A stretch of DNA of 64,000 nucleotides. Source: Microvirga sp. VF16. GTDB taxonomy: Bacteria > Pseudomonadota > Alphaproteobacteria > Rhizobiales > Beijerinckiaceae. Where the stretch lies: positions 1 to 64,000 of the forward strand of contig NZ_CP069357.1 in the NCBI RefSeq assembly GCF_016864375.1. Reading direction: 5' to 3'. Under the pieces are notes generated by a model. It was not told the DNA's origin and made no database searches. It saw only the letters and a program-made list of their open reading frames with translations. Below, one piece after another: positions 1-8,203 of this stretch. The stretch's first letter is position 1, and every line of letters begins with the position of its first letter. The translations under genes were made by a program, and so were the position numbers.

Positions 1-1
1 C

Positions 2-253
2 ACGCGGTTGCGCATTCGCTTCGTGTGGTTGCCCCGCCAGACGCCTGAACTGAGCCCGATGGATCAGCTCTGGCGTGACCTCAAGCGGCTCATCGCCGCC
101 AACCGACAGGCCGCGTCCATCGATGCTCTGGCCGCTGATGCCGCTGATTGGGTTCTGACGCTGACGCCGCAACAAGCACGGCGTAAGGCTGGCATGACAT
201 CCAAACACTTCTGGCTCAGAAAGCTGTTGCAGAACTTTGGGCGACCTACTTAG
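2..253 (+). CDS. IS630-family transposase, C-terminal part (5' end outside window)
   Basis: The frame is open from the first bases and ends with TAG at 251-253. The visible residues hold the pattern WLPRQTPELSPMDQLW followed by LKR, which corresponds to the last catalytic block of IS630/Tc1-type DDE transposases (consensus LP.YSPELNPIE..W). Asp stands where many members have Glu; both acids occur in this superfamily. Only about 83 residues are visible, so whether the element is intact cannot be judged. The stop codon overlaps the stop codon of the convergent gene, so the IS end may lie inside that gene's last codons. Confidence 0.75.
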   Translation, partial: TRLRIRFVWLPRQTPELSPMDQLWRDLKRLIAANRQAASIDALAADAADWVLTLTPQQARRKAGMTSKHFWLRKLLQNFGRPT

Positions 254-1491
254 CGGGACATCCCCATGTCGCGCATAGGCGCGGTGCGGCCGACATCGAG
301 GTTCAAATCGAGCGGGCTGGAGGTCATCGCCTTCGCCTGTCCCAATACCTTATCGACTGCTGTCGGCTCAAGCTCCGCTGGGAACTTCGAGGGATCGGCA
401 GCGAATGCTCCGATCTGGTGCACAACGCCCCTCGGAAGCGTCTCAGCGCCGGTTTCAGGCGAGACCGAGATCCCTGGATCTTTCAACTCGCGGCTGGATA
501 TGGGCTTGCCGCGTTCATCCAATTGCGAGAACACAGCCCGGCCTTCGGAAATTTCCACCGCGCCCTGCCCGTTCCGCCCGTAGAACCGGGCCTCCTTGCT
601 GACGCGCCCTTCCTTATTGAGCATGGTCATCACGTCGGTTTCGCGATTGCCGACGCCGACGATCTGTTCCAGTGAGCTCTCACCCAACGATTTGCTCCCG
701 ATCTGGAGAGCCTTGTCGGCCTGGGAGGACAAATCCACGCCGTTCTCCCCCAGTTTGAGCGATCCTTCCGGCAGCTCGCTGACGAAGTTGCGCTTCCGTA
801 CTAGACCGTCCTCGGTTTTCTGGGAGTAAGCTGACAGCGTTTCCCGCCCCGCTCCGGTCGAGAGCGCGATGACGCTCTGGTCCTCTTTGCTCCCCGGCTC
901 CTTACGCCCAACGGTAAAGATCTTCGTATCAGAAGGCTCCAATGAGGATAGCTTTCCTTCGGCGACAGCCCTACCGCCTTCCGTTTGTGTCTGGCCGGGG
1001 AGATTGATCCCGACCGCCCCTGCGACCTCCGCAAGCTTGCCGTTCGCCTGCTGCATCCCTGCCTGGTCGAGCCGAACCGCCTTTTCCGCCCACTCGCCCT
1101 TTTGCGGGTCTACACCCAACGCCTTCGCTTGTTCCGCAGCCTGTGGAGCGTCAGGATCCACGCCCGTCAGGTACTTCACCATGGCTCGCCGCGCGAGAAT
1201 GACCAGTTCCATAGTGCCGTACGCAAGGCCAGCATAGGCGCCGAACCGCGCTGCACCCTCGGCGAGCCCCGAAAGCTTGTCGTTCCGTTCTGCTCTCTTC
1301 AGGAGCGAATTGGCTACATCGCCGATGCCGTCGCTACCGTCCCTACGCGAACTCCGCTCTTGCTGGCTGCTGGATCCAGGCGTTCTCGAATCGTCAGACC
1401 GGTCATGAGGCCTCTGATGGGCCGACGGGCTATCTAAGTGCCTGTCCGCCTTTACCCCGAATCCGTCGATATGTGGTTTCTTCAATGCCAT
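250..1491 (-). CDS. hypothetical protein, 413 aa
   Basis: I do not recognise the family. The first ~60 residues are polar and low in complexity (many Ser, Arg, Asp). Residues ~83-105 form the only hydrophobic stretch, weakly membrane-like. The rest is hydrophilic, with many Gly, Glu and Lys. ATG at 1489-1491 has a good ribosome site (AGGAG a few bases upstream). The gene is divergent from the helicase at 1642 and tail-to-tail with the IS630 transposase, with stops overlapping at 250-253. The last few residues could be encoded by the IS end, in which case the natural C-terminus is replaced. Confidence 0.65.
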   Translation of the reverse strand: MALKKPHIDGFGVKADRHLDSPSAHQRPHDRSDDSRTPGSSSQQERSSRRDGSDGIGDVANSLLKRAERNDKLSGLAEGAARFGAYAGLAYGTMELVILARRAMVKYLTGVDPDAPQAAEQAKALGVDPQKGEWAEKAVRLDQAGMQQANGKLAEVAGAVGINLPGQTQTEGGRAVAEGKLSSLEPSDTKIFTVGRKEPGSKEDQSVIALSTGAGRETLSAYSQKTEDGLVRKRNFVSELPEGSLKLGENGVDLSSQADKALQIGSKSLGESSLEQIVGVGNRETDVMTMLNKEGRVSKEARFYGRNGQGAVEISEGRAVFSQLDERGKPISSRELKDPGISVSPETGAETLPRGVVHQIGAFAADPSKFPAELEPTAVDKVLGQAKAMTSSPLDLNLDVGRTAPMRDMGMSR

Positions 1492-1530
1492 CGGGCACTC
1501 CTATGAACTCGCCGCTTTTATCACGAAGCC

Positions 1531-1584
1531 CGAATTAAAAACACATATTTACGCTTTACGGTTCAGGAACGCCGATTTTAATGG
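1531..1584. promoter_or_regulatory. divergent control region with two ATTAAAA-type motifs
   Basis: The 150 bp between the divergent genes contain cgaattaaaa (1531-1540) and, on the other strand, ccattaaaatcg (1573-1584). AT-rich blocks of this type recur in several intergenic regions of the window (near 6962, 6994, 15236, 24355, 30671 and 41202). A role as promoter or operator is inferred from position and recurrence only. Confidence 0.35.
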
Positions 1585-1641
1585 TATGATCAGGAATCGT
1601 AGTTGCGTTTAGCTCCCAAACTTCCAGTTTCGGATTCTCTG

Positions 1642-3252
1642 ATGCCCGTTGATCACGAACTCCGGCAGGCGATGCAAGATCGCGTGACCACCCAGGCCTC
1701 GGAACTCTTGGCAACCGGCCAGAATGTCCTGGTCGTTTCGCCTACAGGGTCCGGCAAGACCAATATGTTCACGGACGTCATCAATAAGACGCTCCAGCGC
1801 AAGCCTGACGCTAACATCCTCGTCATGCAGGATCTGATCGCGGTCGCGCAGCAGAACAAGCGGCGCGCTGAAAGCCTGGGGCATAAGGGCACTTCGCTCG
1901 GCATCGACGGGAAACTCGACCAGACCGGTCAGATTGTCTACGCGCTCCCCGAAACCGTGATGGCCAACATCCGGTCTTTGAAACCCTATGACCTCCTGGT
2001 TGTCGACGAATGCCACCATGCGAGTGAGAACGCCGACTCCCAGCACTCCGCCATCATCAACGCGGCTCGGGCCATCAATCCTGACCTAGTGGTGATGGGA
2101 GCAACCGCTACCCACGAGCGACCTGACGGCAAGGAACTCCATCCGGATCTGGCGAATGCGAAGCTCCTGAGGGTTTCCTATCAGGAAGCCCTGAAGATGG
2201 GCGCTATCGTGCCGACGCGAACGGTCACCCCGTATGTCGCCCTGAAAGATGGATCCTCGATCGAGGCTGCGGTCAGCAAGTATATCGATCCGACAAATCC
2301 GGTCGAAACGCAGTCCGGCATACAAAGCCATATTCGAAACAACCGCCCGGCGGATTATCACAAGCGGTGCGTTCGGGCATGGGCTAAGGAGGGTGGCTCC
2401 ACCATGCCAACCTTCGCCTATACCGGCACTATCAAAGACGCCGAGAGCCTTGCCAAAGCCTTCAAGGATGCCGGCTTCGCGGCCCAGACTGTCCATTCCC
2501 AGCTGTCTCCCATTCAGATCGAAAAGGCTTTCAGCGATTATCGGCAGGGTGCCGTCCAGGTCCTCTGCAGCGTCGATATGCTCATCGAAGGGGTGGACGA
2601 GACAAAGACCGCTTGCATCCTCAACGCAAAAGAGATCACCAGCCGCGCCGAGAAGCAGCAAATGGAAGGTCGCGGCATGAGAGCCCACACGGAACGAGAC
2701 GCTTCCGGGGCTGTAACCTTCGACAAGAAGGAGTGCTTGGTCATCGATATGGGAGCCTCGACCGTCCTTCACGGACGAATGGAAGATTATATTGAGATTG
2801 AGGCCTATGTCGTGGAAGGGCCGAATGCCAGCAACTATCGACCGTGGCGGCGTCTGACCAAAGAGAGCGATCAAACGGAGGTTCTTGGGCTCCATACAGG
2901 CGATAAGAGCCTGTTCGCCGTTCGCCCTCCGGGTTCACGTTCATATCTTCTGTATGAAAAGACTGAGAACACTGCAGGGCGTAAGCAGGGACAGGTCCGT
3001 GACATCAAACCCGCTCGGCCCAGCACCGTCACAAGGATCGATCTATCTAAGATTGGCCATGAACTCGTGCGCCGGAACATCTCTCTGTTCACGGTTCTTG
3101 AATCAACCCGCGTCGACAAGGGTGACGGCAAACGCACCCGGAAGATGACGAAGATCCTGATCGACAGTTTCAGGGAATCCAGGGGATCGCTGATGACCTT
3201 TACCCGGTTGCAGGTCCAGCACGCGAGGAACGCACAGGTTGCTGCAAGATGA
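1642..3252 (+). CDS. DEAD/DEAH-type superfamily 2 helicase
   Basis: ATP-dependent SF2 helicase or translocase. It has Walker A PTGSGKT (residues ~34-40), motif II DECH (~122-125), a GATAT motif III, and the C-terminal helicase domain with QMEGRGMR (motif VI). About 170 residues after the helicase core look like a separate C-terminal domain I cannot name. The ATG at 1642 is chosen; an in-frame TTG at 1603 would add 13 residues, and neither start has a clear ribosome site. It opens the DNA-metabolism block that continues with the CobS/CobT-like pair and the polymerase. Substrate and partner are not evident. Confidence 0.85.
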   Translation: MPVDHELRQAMQDRVTTQASELLATGQNVLVVSPTGSGKTNMFTDVINKTLQRKPDANILVMQDLIAVAQQNKRRAESLGHKGTSLGIDGKLDQTGQIVYALPETVMANIRSLKPYDLLVVDECHHASENADSQHSAIINAARAINPDLVVMGATATHERPDGKELHPDLANAKLLRVSYQEALKMGAIVPTRTVTPYVALKDGSSIEAAVSKYIDPTNPVETQSGIQSHIRNNRPADYHKRCVRAWAKEGGSTMPTFAYTGTIKDAESLAKAFKDAGFAAQTVHSQLSPIQIEKAFSDYRQGAVQVLCSVDMLIEGVDETKTACILNAKEITSRAEKQQMEGRGMRAHTERDASGAVTFDKKECLVIDMGASTVLHGRMEDYIEIEAYVVEGPNASNYRPWRRLTKESDQTEVLGLHTGDKSLFAVRPPGSRSYLLYEKTENTAGRKQGQVRDIKPARPSTVTRIDLSKIGHELVRRNISLFTVLESTRVDKGDGKRTRKMTKILIDSFRESRGSLMTFTRLQVQHARNAQVAAR

Positions 3253-3264
3253 CATGAAAGGTCT

Positions 3265-3299
3265 AGGAGGGCGTATGTATAAGGAGACAGCGCCCTCCT
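3265..3299 (+). terminator. hairpin downstream of helicase
   Basis: Perfect 9-bp inverted repeat aggagggcg / cgccctcct (3265-3273 and 3291-3299) with a 17-nt loop, just after the helicase stop. No clear U tract follows, so it may be a stability hairpin and not a terminator. Confidence 0.35.
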
Positions 3300-3426
3300 C
3301 TCGGATTTGCGCCGGTCCCAATGTCCATCCCATCGTCGTTGTGATGAATTCCGAGCGTGGAAGGAAGTAGCAAAAGAAGCTGGTTTCCTGAAATGAGTTC
3401 AAATCTACTCATTGAAGTAAACCCCA

Positions 3427-5085
3427 ATGTCCGAGATCGACGAACAAAAATCATTCCTCATCAACCTCCTGGTCGGTCTCTATATTAAGAAGACCTACTT
3501 CCGGATCACACGCAGCCGCGGCGGTGTGTTCTTCCCCAGTCAGGACGAAGTTGCTGACCAGTTTCGTGGCATCTTGGCGGAGGCTCTTGGGCCCCAGCAG
3601 GCGCAGGCGATCCTATCCGATTGTATCGACGCCGCCCGAACCCTCCTCCACAAGGCGATGGGCCAGGTAAGATTCGATCCCGCCTCGGAATGCCATACCG
3701 GCTTCTGCAAAGCACTGACCGACCCTGCCAATGCGGACGACATAGAGGCGCTTCGTGAGCGCATGAAGACCGCCAGCGATCGGGCGCTCGCCGACGCTAT
3801 CAGCGCCTTGGCCCAACCCAATACTACCCTGCCCCATCAGACGCCTCAGGTGCCAGTCGCCGACCTTGTTACGACGGCAGCTCCGCCTTCTCTCGGTTCG
3901 GCGCCGTCAGGCGGTTATGAACCAGTCGGCCGGCTCGCTCTCGACCGAGAGATCCTCTCGAGCGGTGACCGTCTGATCGAAAAAGCTACCAGCGGCAAGT
4001 TCCGGAGCCTTGAGAGCGTCTTCAGCAAGCTCGTTGAGGCCGACCGGATCGCAATCTCCAAACCCGCGATCGTACCGTCAGCCCAGATTGTCCCGGCTCA
4101 CGGGAGCTATCCAGAAGGGCGCCCGCACCAGGTCAAAGCCGCGGATCTCTTCGCGGATGCGCTGCGCCACCCGAGCGACGCCGACAAGCTGGACTTTCCT
4201 GTTACCGTTTTTGAATGGTCCGGCCAGCATCCTCGCGTTCCGAACATCGATCATAGCCACCGCTTCGACATCGAGCACCTTCGCCTCATCCTCTGGGCAA
4301 TGGATCGGGGGTACAATTCAGTTCTCACTGGCCCGCCAGGATGTGGGAAGACCACGGTGACCAGAGAGATTGCCGGCAGGCTACGGCGCCCCTGGTACCG
4401 GATCCCCATGCACGGTGATATGGGCAGACGTGACATGCTGGGTGGCTTCAAGCAGATCAGCACCCACCAGGGACCAGAAACCCGCTGGTTCGACGGGCTC
4501 CTCACTCAAGCGATCACCCAGCCGGCCGTCATCGACGTAGACGAAATCGATCGGGCCGATCCGGATCTCCAGTACATCGCGCACCAACTCTACGAGGGCG
4601 AAGGCATCACCATCCTGGAGGATGAGGGACGCTTTGTGCCTCCCCATCCGAAGGTTGCGCTGCTGGCAACGGCGAACACAAAGGGTCGGGCGGATAGCCT
4701 AAATCGCTATCAGATGATCAATGAGATGTCGGAAGCGACCCGCGACCGCTTTTCTGTCTGGGTCGATATGAACTATGCGCCGCCCGATGAGGAGGCCGAA
4801 ATCCTGACCGAACGAGGCATCATCAAGAGTCCCTCGGCCGCGACCAACATCATCAAAGTGGCAAACCTGATCCGGGCTGCCTACAAGAAGGGCGAGATCA
4901 GCACCACCTGCAGCTTCCGTCAGCTCGAAGCGACTGCGGACCTCGCCTCATTCTACGGTGACGAATGTGAGGCTGTCCGGCGGATTCTCTACGCCCGGGC
5001 CCCTACGCTGGCCGATGCCAAGACAATCTATGAGCTCGCTCATCAGATTTACGGACCGTGCTGGAATCCTCCGGCCCCTTTCTAA
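3427..5085 (+). CDS. CobS-like MoxR-class AAA+ ATPase
   Basis: The C-terminal half is an AAA+ ATPase: Walker A GPPGCGKTT at ~residue 300, Walker B VIDVDEID, an LATANT sensor 1, and an RDRF arginine-finger-like motif. Segments such as a HPRVPNID-like stretch before the ATPase and the layout DMLGGF / DGLL / ATANT resemble CobS, the small subunit of aerobic cobaltochelatase. The first ~240 residues are unlike CobS (which is ~330 aa) and are not recognised. The next gene encodes a CobT-like VWA protein 10 bp downstream. Such MoxR-VWA pairs act as chaperone-like remodellers. No other cobalamin gene is near, so a role in cobalt insertion is unlikely. Confidence 0.8.
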   Translation: MSEIDEQKSFLINLLVGLYIKKTYFRITRSRGGVFFPSQDEVADQFRGILAEALGPQQAQAILSDCIDAARTLLHKAMGQVRFDPASECHTGFCKALTDPANADDIEALRERMKTASDRALADAISALAQPNTTLPHQTPQVPVADLVTTAAPPSLGSAPSGGYEPVGRLALDREILSSGDRLIEKATSGKFRSLESVFSKLVEADRIAISKPAIVPSAQIVPAHGSYPEGRPHQVKAADLFADALRHPSDADKLDFPVTVFEWSGQHPRVPNIDHSHRFDIEHLRLILWAMDRGYNSVLTGPPGCGKTTVTREIAGRLRRPWYRIPMHGDMGRRDMLGGFKQISTHQGPETRWFDGLLTQAITQPAVIDVDEIDRADPDLQYIAHQLYEGEGITILEDEGRFVPPHPKVALLATANTKGRADSLNRYQMINEMSEATRDRFSVWVDMNYAPPDEEAEILTERGIIKSPSAATNIIKVANLIRAAYKKGEISTTCSFRQLEATADLASFYGDECEAVRRILYARAPTLADAKTIYELAHQIYGPCWNPPAPF

Positions 5086-5095
5086 GCAGACCTTC

Positions 5096-6949
5096 ATGAC
5101 CACTATTCCAGGATACATCCTGCGCCGGGAGATTGCCTCAACGCTCTCGGCGATGGGGAACCGCCGCTTCAACATCACGTTCAGGGGAAGCCGGGCTTTC
5201 ACTGACGGCGTGAACATAAATCTACCGGCGATCTGGCCGCAGAGCGAATACAGCGACGCAGATGCCAAGGTCCTGAGAGGATATGGGAACCATGAAGTGT
5301 TCCATCCCCTCTACAGCACCCTTTCTAGACGCCTCCCTTGGATCGAGAAGGCGATTGGGCTTCCTGCGGCCGAGATGGACAAATCCCAGGAGCACCGCCT
5401 TCGAGTCTGGCTCAAGACGGAGAATTGTCTGGAGGACTGGAGGATCGAGTCCATTGGAGCCAGGGAGTTTCCCGGCTCTCACGTCAATATCGGCTACACC
5501 CGCAACCATATCGTCTCTCGTGAACTCAACCAGCTCCAAGCCCGGGATCCTTCTGTTCCCCCTCGCCTGATCCCCAACGTCCATCAGGCGCTCACCTGGT
5601 TCGGTACAATCGCCAATGCCTATCCCTGCGCACCGACGGCACAGGTTGCGATAAAATTCATGCGCGACCATGTGGATTCGGAGGCTGTTGAAATCGTCGA
5701 GCACTATTGGCCCGTGATCTCCCGCTGCAGGGGCAATCCTGAGCTCTACCCAGTAGCCCTCCACCTGTCCGACCTGTTGATCCGCCTCTCCCGCGAGCGA
5801 ACCCAGGCTAGCCGCCCCCCAGAGAGCCAACAAGAGAGCGGGGGCGACACACTCAACCCGCCTGGAAACGCGCCTGGTGAGCAAGAGTCCGGATGCTCCA
5901 CCGCACGCGGTGGGACAGCGAGCGTCCTCAATCCGGGTCTCGCCGCCGACGCTGGTCAACCCGGATGGCAGGGAGACGACGAGGACCAGTTGAACACCCC
6001 TCTCCTCGACATCTCCGATGTGGTGGCCAGGATCGTCAGCCGAACCCAGATCGACGTACGAACCTACAATCGTTCGGTTGCCCGCGCCGAGGCCTCGGGG
6101 AATTTGCCCAGCCACTATCGGAGAGCATTCTCCAGCCCCCTGATCATCGCTCCAGAAACCCGGCAACCCGAGGACGGGGGTGCATTTCGGTCCATCATGG
6201 AAAACGCGAGCAGAGACGCTGAAACGCTGGCCGCCGCGGTTCGGTCGCTGCTTATCTCACGCCAGCGGAAGGTCGTCCGCCGCCACCGGCTGGAGGGAGA
6301 ACTGGACGACCAGAACATCATGGGCATCGCGATGTGCGATCCGGATATCTTCCGACGCACTGAGCGCCGTACCGGGACAAGCGCCGCAGTCCAGTTGATG
6401 CTCGACGCCTCAAGATCAATGCTCACGTCTGAGGAGCAGCCCAACGGAAGCCAGTCGGAACTCAAAGCTAGAATGAGCCGTCGCGATGTTCTCCTGCGGG
6501 CCGCCGGAGCGGTCATCGAGGCTATCGGCCACCAACGGCAGATTGACCTCGCCATCGACAGTTACACCACCGACGATCAACTCAATCCAACGATTGTTCG
6601 CCACAAAGCATTCGGAGAGCCCCCTTCGACGATGCGGCCAGCTCTCGGATCCATCCTGCGCCGAAGGAACGGCGGAACACCGACAGCCGAGGCCATTTTG
6701 GAGGGAGCCCACCAACTTTACCGGCTGAAACACGACAAGAAGGTTCTCATCCTGATCACCGATGGCGAAGCTAACGATCCCATCGCCGCCGAAGAGGCGG
6801 CAAACGTCGCAATCTCCTGTGGCATTCATCTGATTGGCATCGGGATCGGCCAGCAAGCTCCATCCATGAACATCCCCGGGTGGCTCGTCATAAATGATGT
6901 GAGTGAACTCCCAATCGAACTCCTTGAGGCTGTACGCAGGTTTCTATGA
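5096..6949 (+). CDS. CobT-like VWA-domain protein
   Basis: Partner of the upstream AAA+ ATPase. The N-terminal region has CobT-like features (RGYGNHEVFH, then a block with EDWRIE and GAREFPG). The middle (~residues 240-310) is a polar, Gly/Pro/Glu-rich linker as in CobT. The C-terminal ~200 residues are a von Willebrand A domain with an intact MIDAS motif DASRSM (~residue 436) and LITDGEAND. ATG 5096 is chosen because the longer frame would overlap the CobS-like gene by over 100 bp. The pair probably forms an ATP-driven complex. The surrounding helicase, polymerase and topoisomerase suggest a plasmid-maintenance target, which is inference. Confidence 0.8.
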   Translation: MTTIPGYILRREIASTLSAMGNRRFNITFRGSRAFTDGVNINLPAIWPQSEYSDADAKVLRGYGNHEVFHPLYSTLSRRLPWIEKAIGLPAAEMDKSQEHRLRVWLKTENCLEDWRIESIGAREFPGSHVNIGYTRNHIVSRELNQLQARDPSVPPRLIPNVHQALTWFGTIANAYPCAPTAQVAIKFMRDHVDSEAVEIVEHYWPVISRCRGNPELYPVALHLSDLLIRLSRERTQASRPPESQQESGGDTLNPPGNAPGEQESGCSTARGGTASVLNPGLAADAGQPGWQGDDEDQLNTPLLDISDVVARIVSRTQIDVRTYNRSVARAEASGNLPSHYRRAFSSPLIIAPETRQPEDGGAFRSIMENASRDAETLAAAVRSLLISRQRKVVRRHRLEGELDDQNIMGIAMCDPDIFRRTERRTGTSAAVQLMLDASRSMLTSEEQPNGSQSELKARMSRRDVLLRAAGAVIEAIGHQRQIDLAIDSYTTDDQLNPTIVRHKAFGEPPSTMRPALGSILRRRNGGTPTAEAILEGAHQLYRLKHDKKVLILITDGEANDPIAAEEAANVAISCGIHLIGIGIGQQAPSMNIPGWLVINDVSELPIELLEAVRRFL

Positions 6950-6950
6950 T

Positions 6951-6975
6951 CCTCGCCTTGGATTAAAAGCGAGGA
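6951..6975 (+). terminator. hairpin after the CobT-like gene
   Basis: Inverted repeat tcctcgc / gcgagga around a loop that contains ATTAAAA, directly after the stop at 6949. A weak terminator or a structured leader for the next gene. Confidence 0.3.
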
Positions 6976-7054
6976 GTAACGCGGAAAACCTGCATTTTAA
7001 TTCGCGATTCGAGAACGGGTGTTTCCCGGATCGCTGCAGCAATAAGGAGCACAA

Positions 7055-7465
7055 ATGGCCCCCCAGCATACCTTCGTGATCTCGGGAACGCTCAATGAGC
7101 AGACCTCGCAGAACTCTGTTTCGCTTATGGGGACCATTGTCCTGGAAGGAGTCACCTTTGAGGTTCGGACCCAGCAAAAGGTTGCCAGGGACAGAAAACG
7201 CTATCAGGCGGTATCCGGTAGAAGCGCTGCCGGAGAAGTGCTCAAAGGCGCGATCTTCACGTTCGTCCTGACAGATGCCGACAAGACGGCCAAGCGCCCC
7301 TGCTTCAAAGGCAAGCTGAATCGAGGAAGCAAGGTTTACCACATCGCCGGCTGGTACAATTCGACACCTGACGGTGAAGTCATCCGAGTGGGAGAAAACA
7401 AACGCAAAGCGACCCCTGCCTCTGACGAGCGCGCCTGCCCTCCCACGGCCCAAATGGGTGCATAA
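7055..7465 (+). CDS. hypothetical protein, 136 aa
   Basis: Small protein of no recognised family, probably a single beta-rich domain (alternating hydrophobic residues around FEVRTQQKV and YHIAGWYNS), with a polar tail. The ATG has a strong ribosome site (AAGGAG, 6-7 bases upstream). It lies between the CobS/CobT-like pair and the exonuclease-polymerase pair, has its own upstream region with a TTTTAAT motif, and is followed by a strong hairpin. A single-strand-binding or accessory role is possible but not supported by any motif. Confidence 0.65.
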   Translation: MAPQHTFVISGTLNEQTSQNSVSLMGTIVLEGVTFEVRTQQKVARDRKRYQAVSGRSAAGEVLKGAIFTFVLTDADKTAKRPCFKGKLNRGSKVYHIAGWYNSTPDGEVIRVGENKRKATPASDERACPPTAQMGA

Positions 7466-7488
7466 GGGGCACAAAGCTCATCTTTCCA

Positions 7489-7521
7489 GATTTTGCCCTC
7501 TCCCCTTTAGAGGGCAAAATC
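7489..7521 (+). terminator. strong hairpin terminator
   Basis: Perfect 12-bp stem gattttgccctc / gagggcaaaatc (7489-7500 and 7510-7521) with a 9-nt loop, in the gap between the 136-aa gene and the exonuclease gene. The stem itself carries T-rich and A-rich arms, so it could act in both directions. Confidence 0.7.
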
Positions 7522-7549
7522 CCAATAAATTCAAAAGTTGAACCCGCCA

Positions 7550-8197
7550 ATGCCTGCATCCGACCCCCAGAACCAAACGGTCGAACGCTTCTGGATTGCC
7601 GATACCGAGACCACCGGCCTCAGCGTCGAAGATGGCGACCGGATCATCGAGCTCGGCGCCGTTGAGGTCGTGAACCGCGTCCGGACCGGGCGGACATTCC
7701 ACTCCTATATCAATCCAGAAGGGCGCCGGATCTCCTATGGCTCATTCGAGGCCCATGGGATTCATGACACAGTGGTTCAGGATGCTCCGCTGTTCGGCGA
7801 GGTCTACCCGAGATTCTGCCGCATGGTCGGTGACGCTCCTCTGGTCATCCATAACGCTCCCTTCGATGTCGGCTTCATCAATGACGCCTGCCGGCGGGAT
7901 GGGTTGCCGCCACTCCCGAACCCGATCATCAACTCTATCGATACCGCCTCGCTCATCTGGCCAGGCCGGACGGTGAACCTCGACGCAGTGGCGGGGCGCC
8001 TCGGTCTCTTTGATCCCGAGCGGGCGAAGAAGCACGATGCGATCAGGGACTGCACCCTCTTGGCGGATGTCTGGATCAGAATGCTGGCCCTGCGGGAGAA
8101 CCCGCAGTCTCAGAACGACCTCTTTGCCGGTCCTCAACCTTCCAACATGACCTCGCCTGCCGTGGCTGTTCGCGGCTGGTCCACGAAGCTTCTGTGA
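7550..8197 (+). CDS. dnaQ: DnaQ-family 3'-5' exonuclease (DNA polymerase III epsilon-like)
   Basis: Proofreading-type DEDDh exonuclease: ExoI DTETTGL near the N-terminus, ExoII HNAPFDVGF, and ExoIII KKHDAIRDC with catalytic His and Asp. The ~215 aa length fits epsilon. ATG 7550 is chosen; an in-frame TTG at 7538 would add four residues and neither has a ribosome site. The stop lies 6 bp before the DnaE-like gene, so the two are almost certainly co-translated and probably form a polymerase-proofreading pair. This looks like an accessory copy beside the chromosomal dnaQ. Confidence 0.9.
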   Translation: MPASDPQNQTVERFWIADTETTGLSVEDGDRIIELGAVEVVNRVRTGRTFHSYINPEGRRISYGSFEAHGIHDTVVQDAPLFGEVYPRFCRMVGDAPLVIHNAPFDVGFINDACRRDGLPPLPNPIINSIDTASLIWPGRTVNLDAVAGRLGLFDPERAKKHDAIRDCTLLADVWIRMLALRENPQSQNDLFAGPQPSNMTSPAVAVRGWSTKLL

Positions 8198-8203
8198 TCT
8201 CTG

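Noticed and set aside
3427..6949. Cobaltochelatase subunits CobS and CobT proper
   Set aside because: Similarity is to the fold and motif layout only; the first protein has a large unrelated N-terminal region and no cobalamin gene is near, so the gene names were not assigned.
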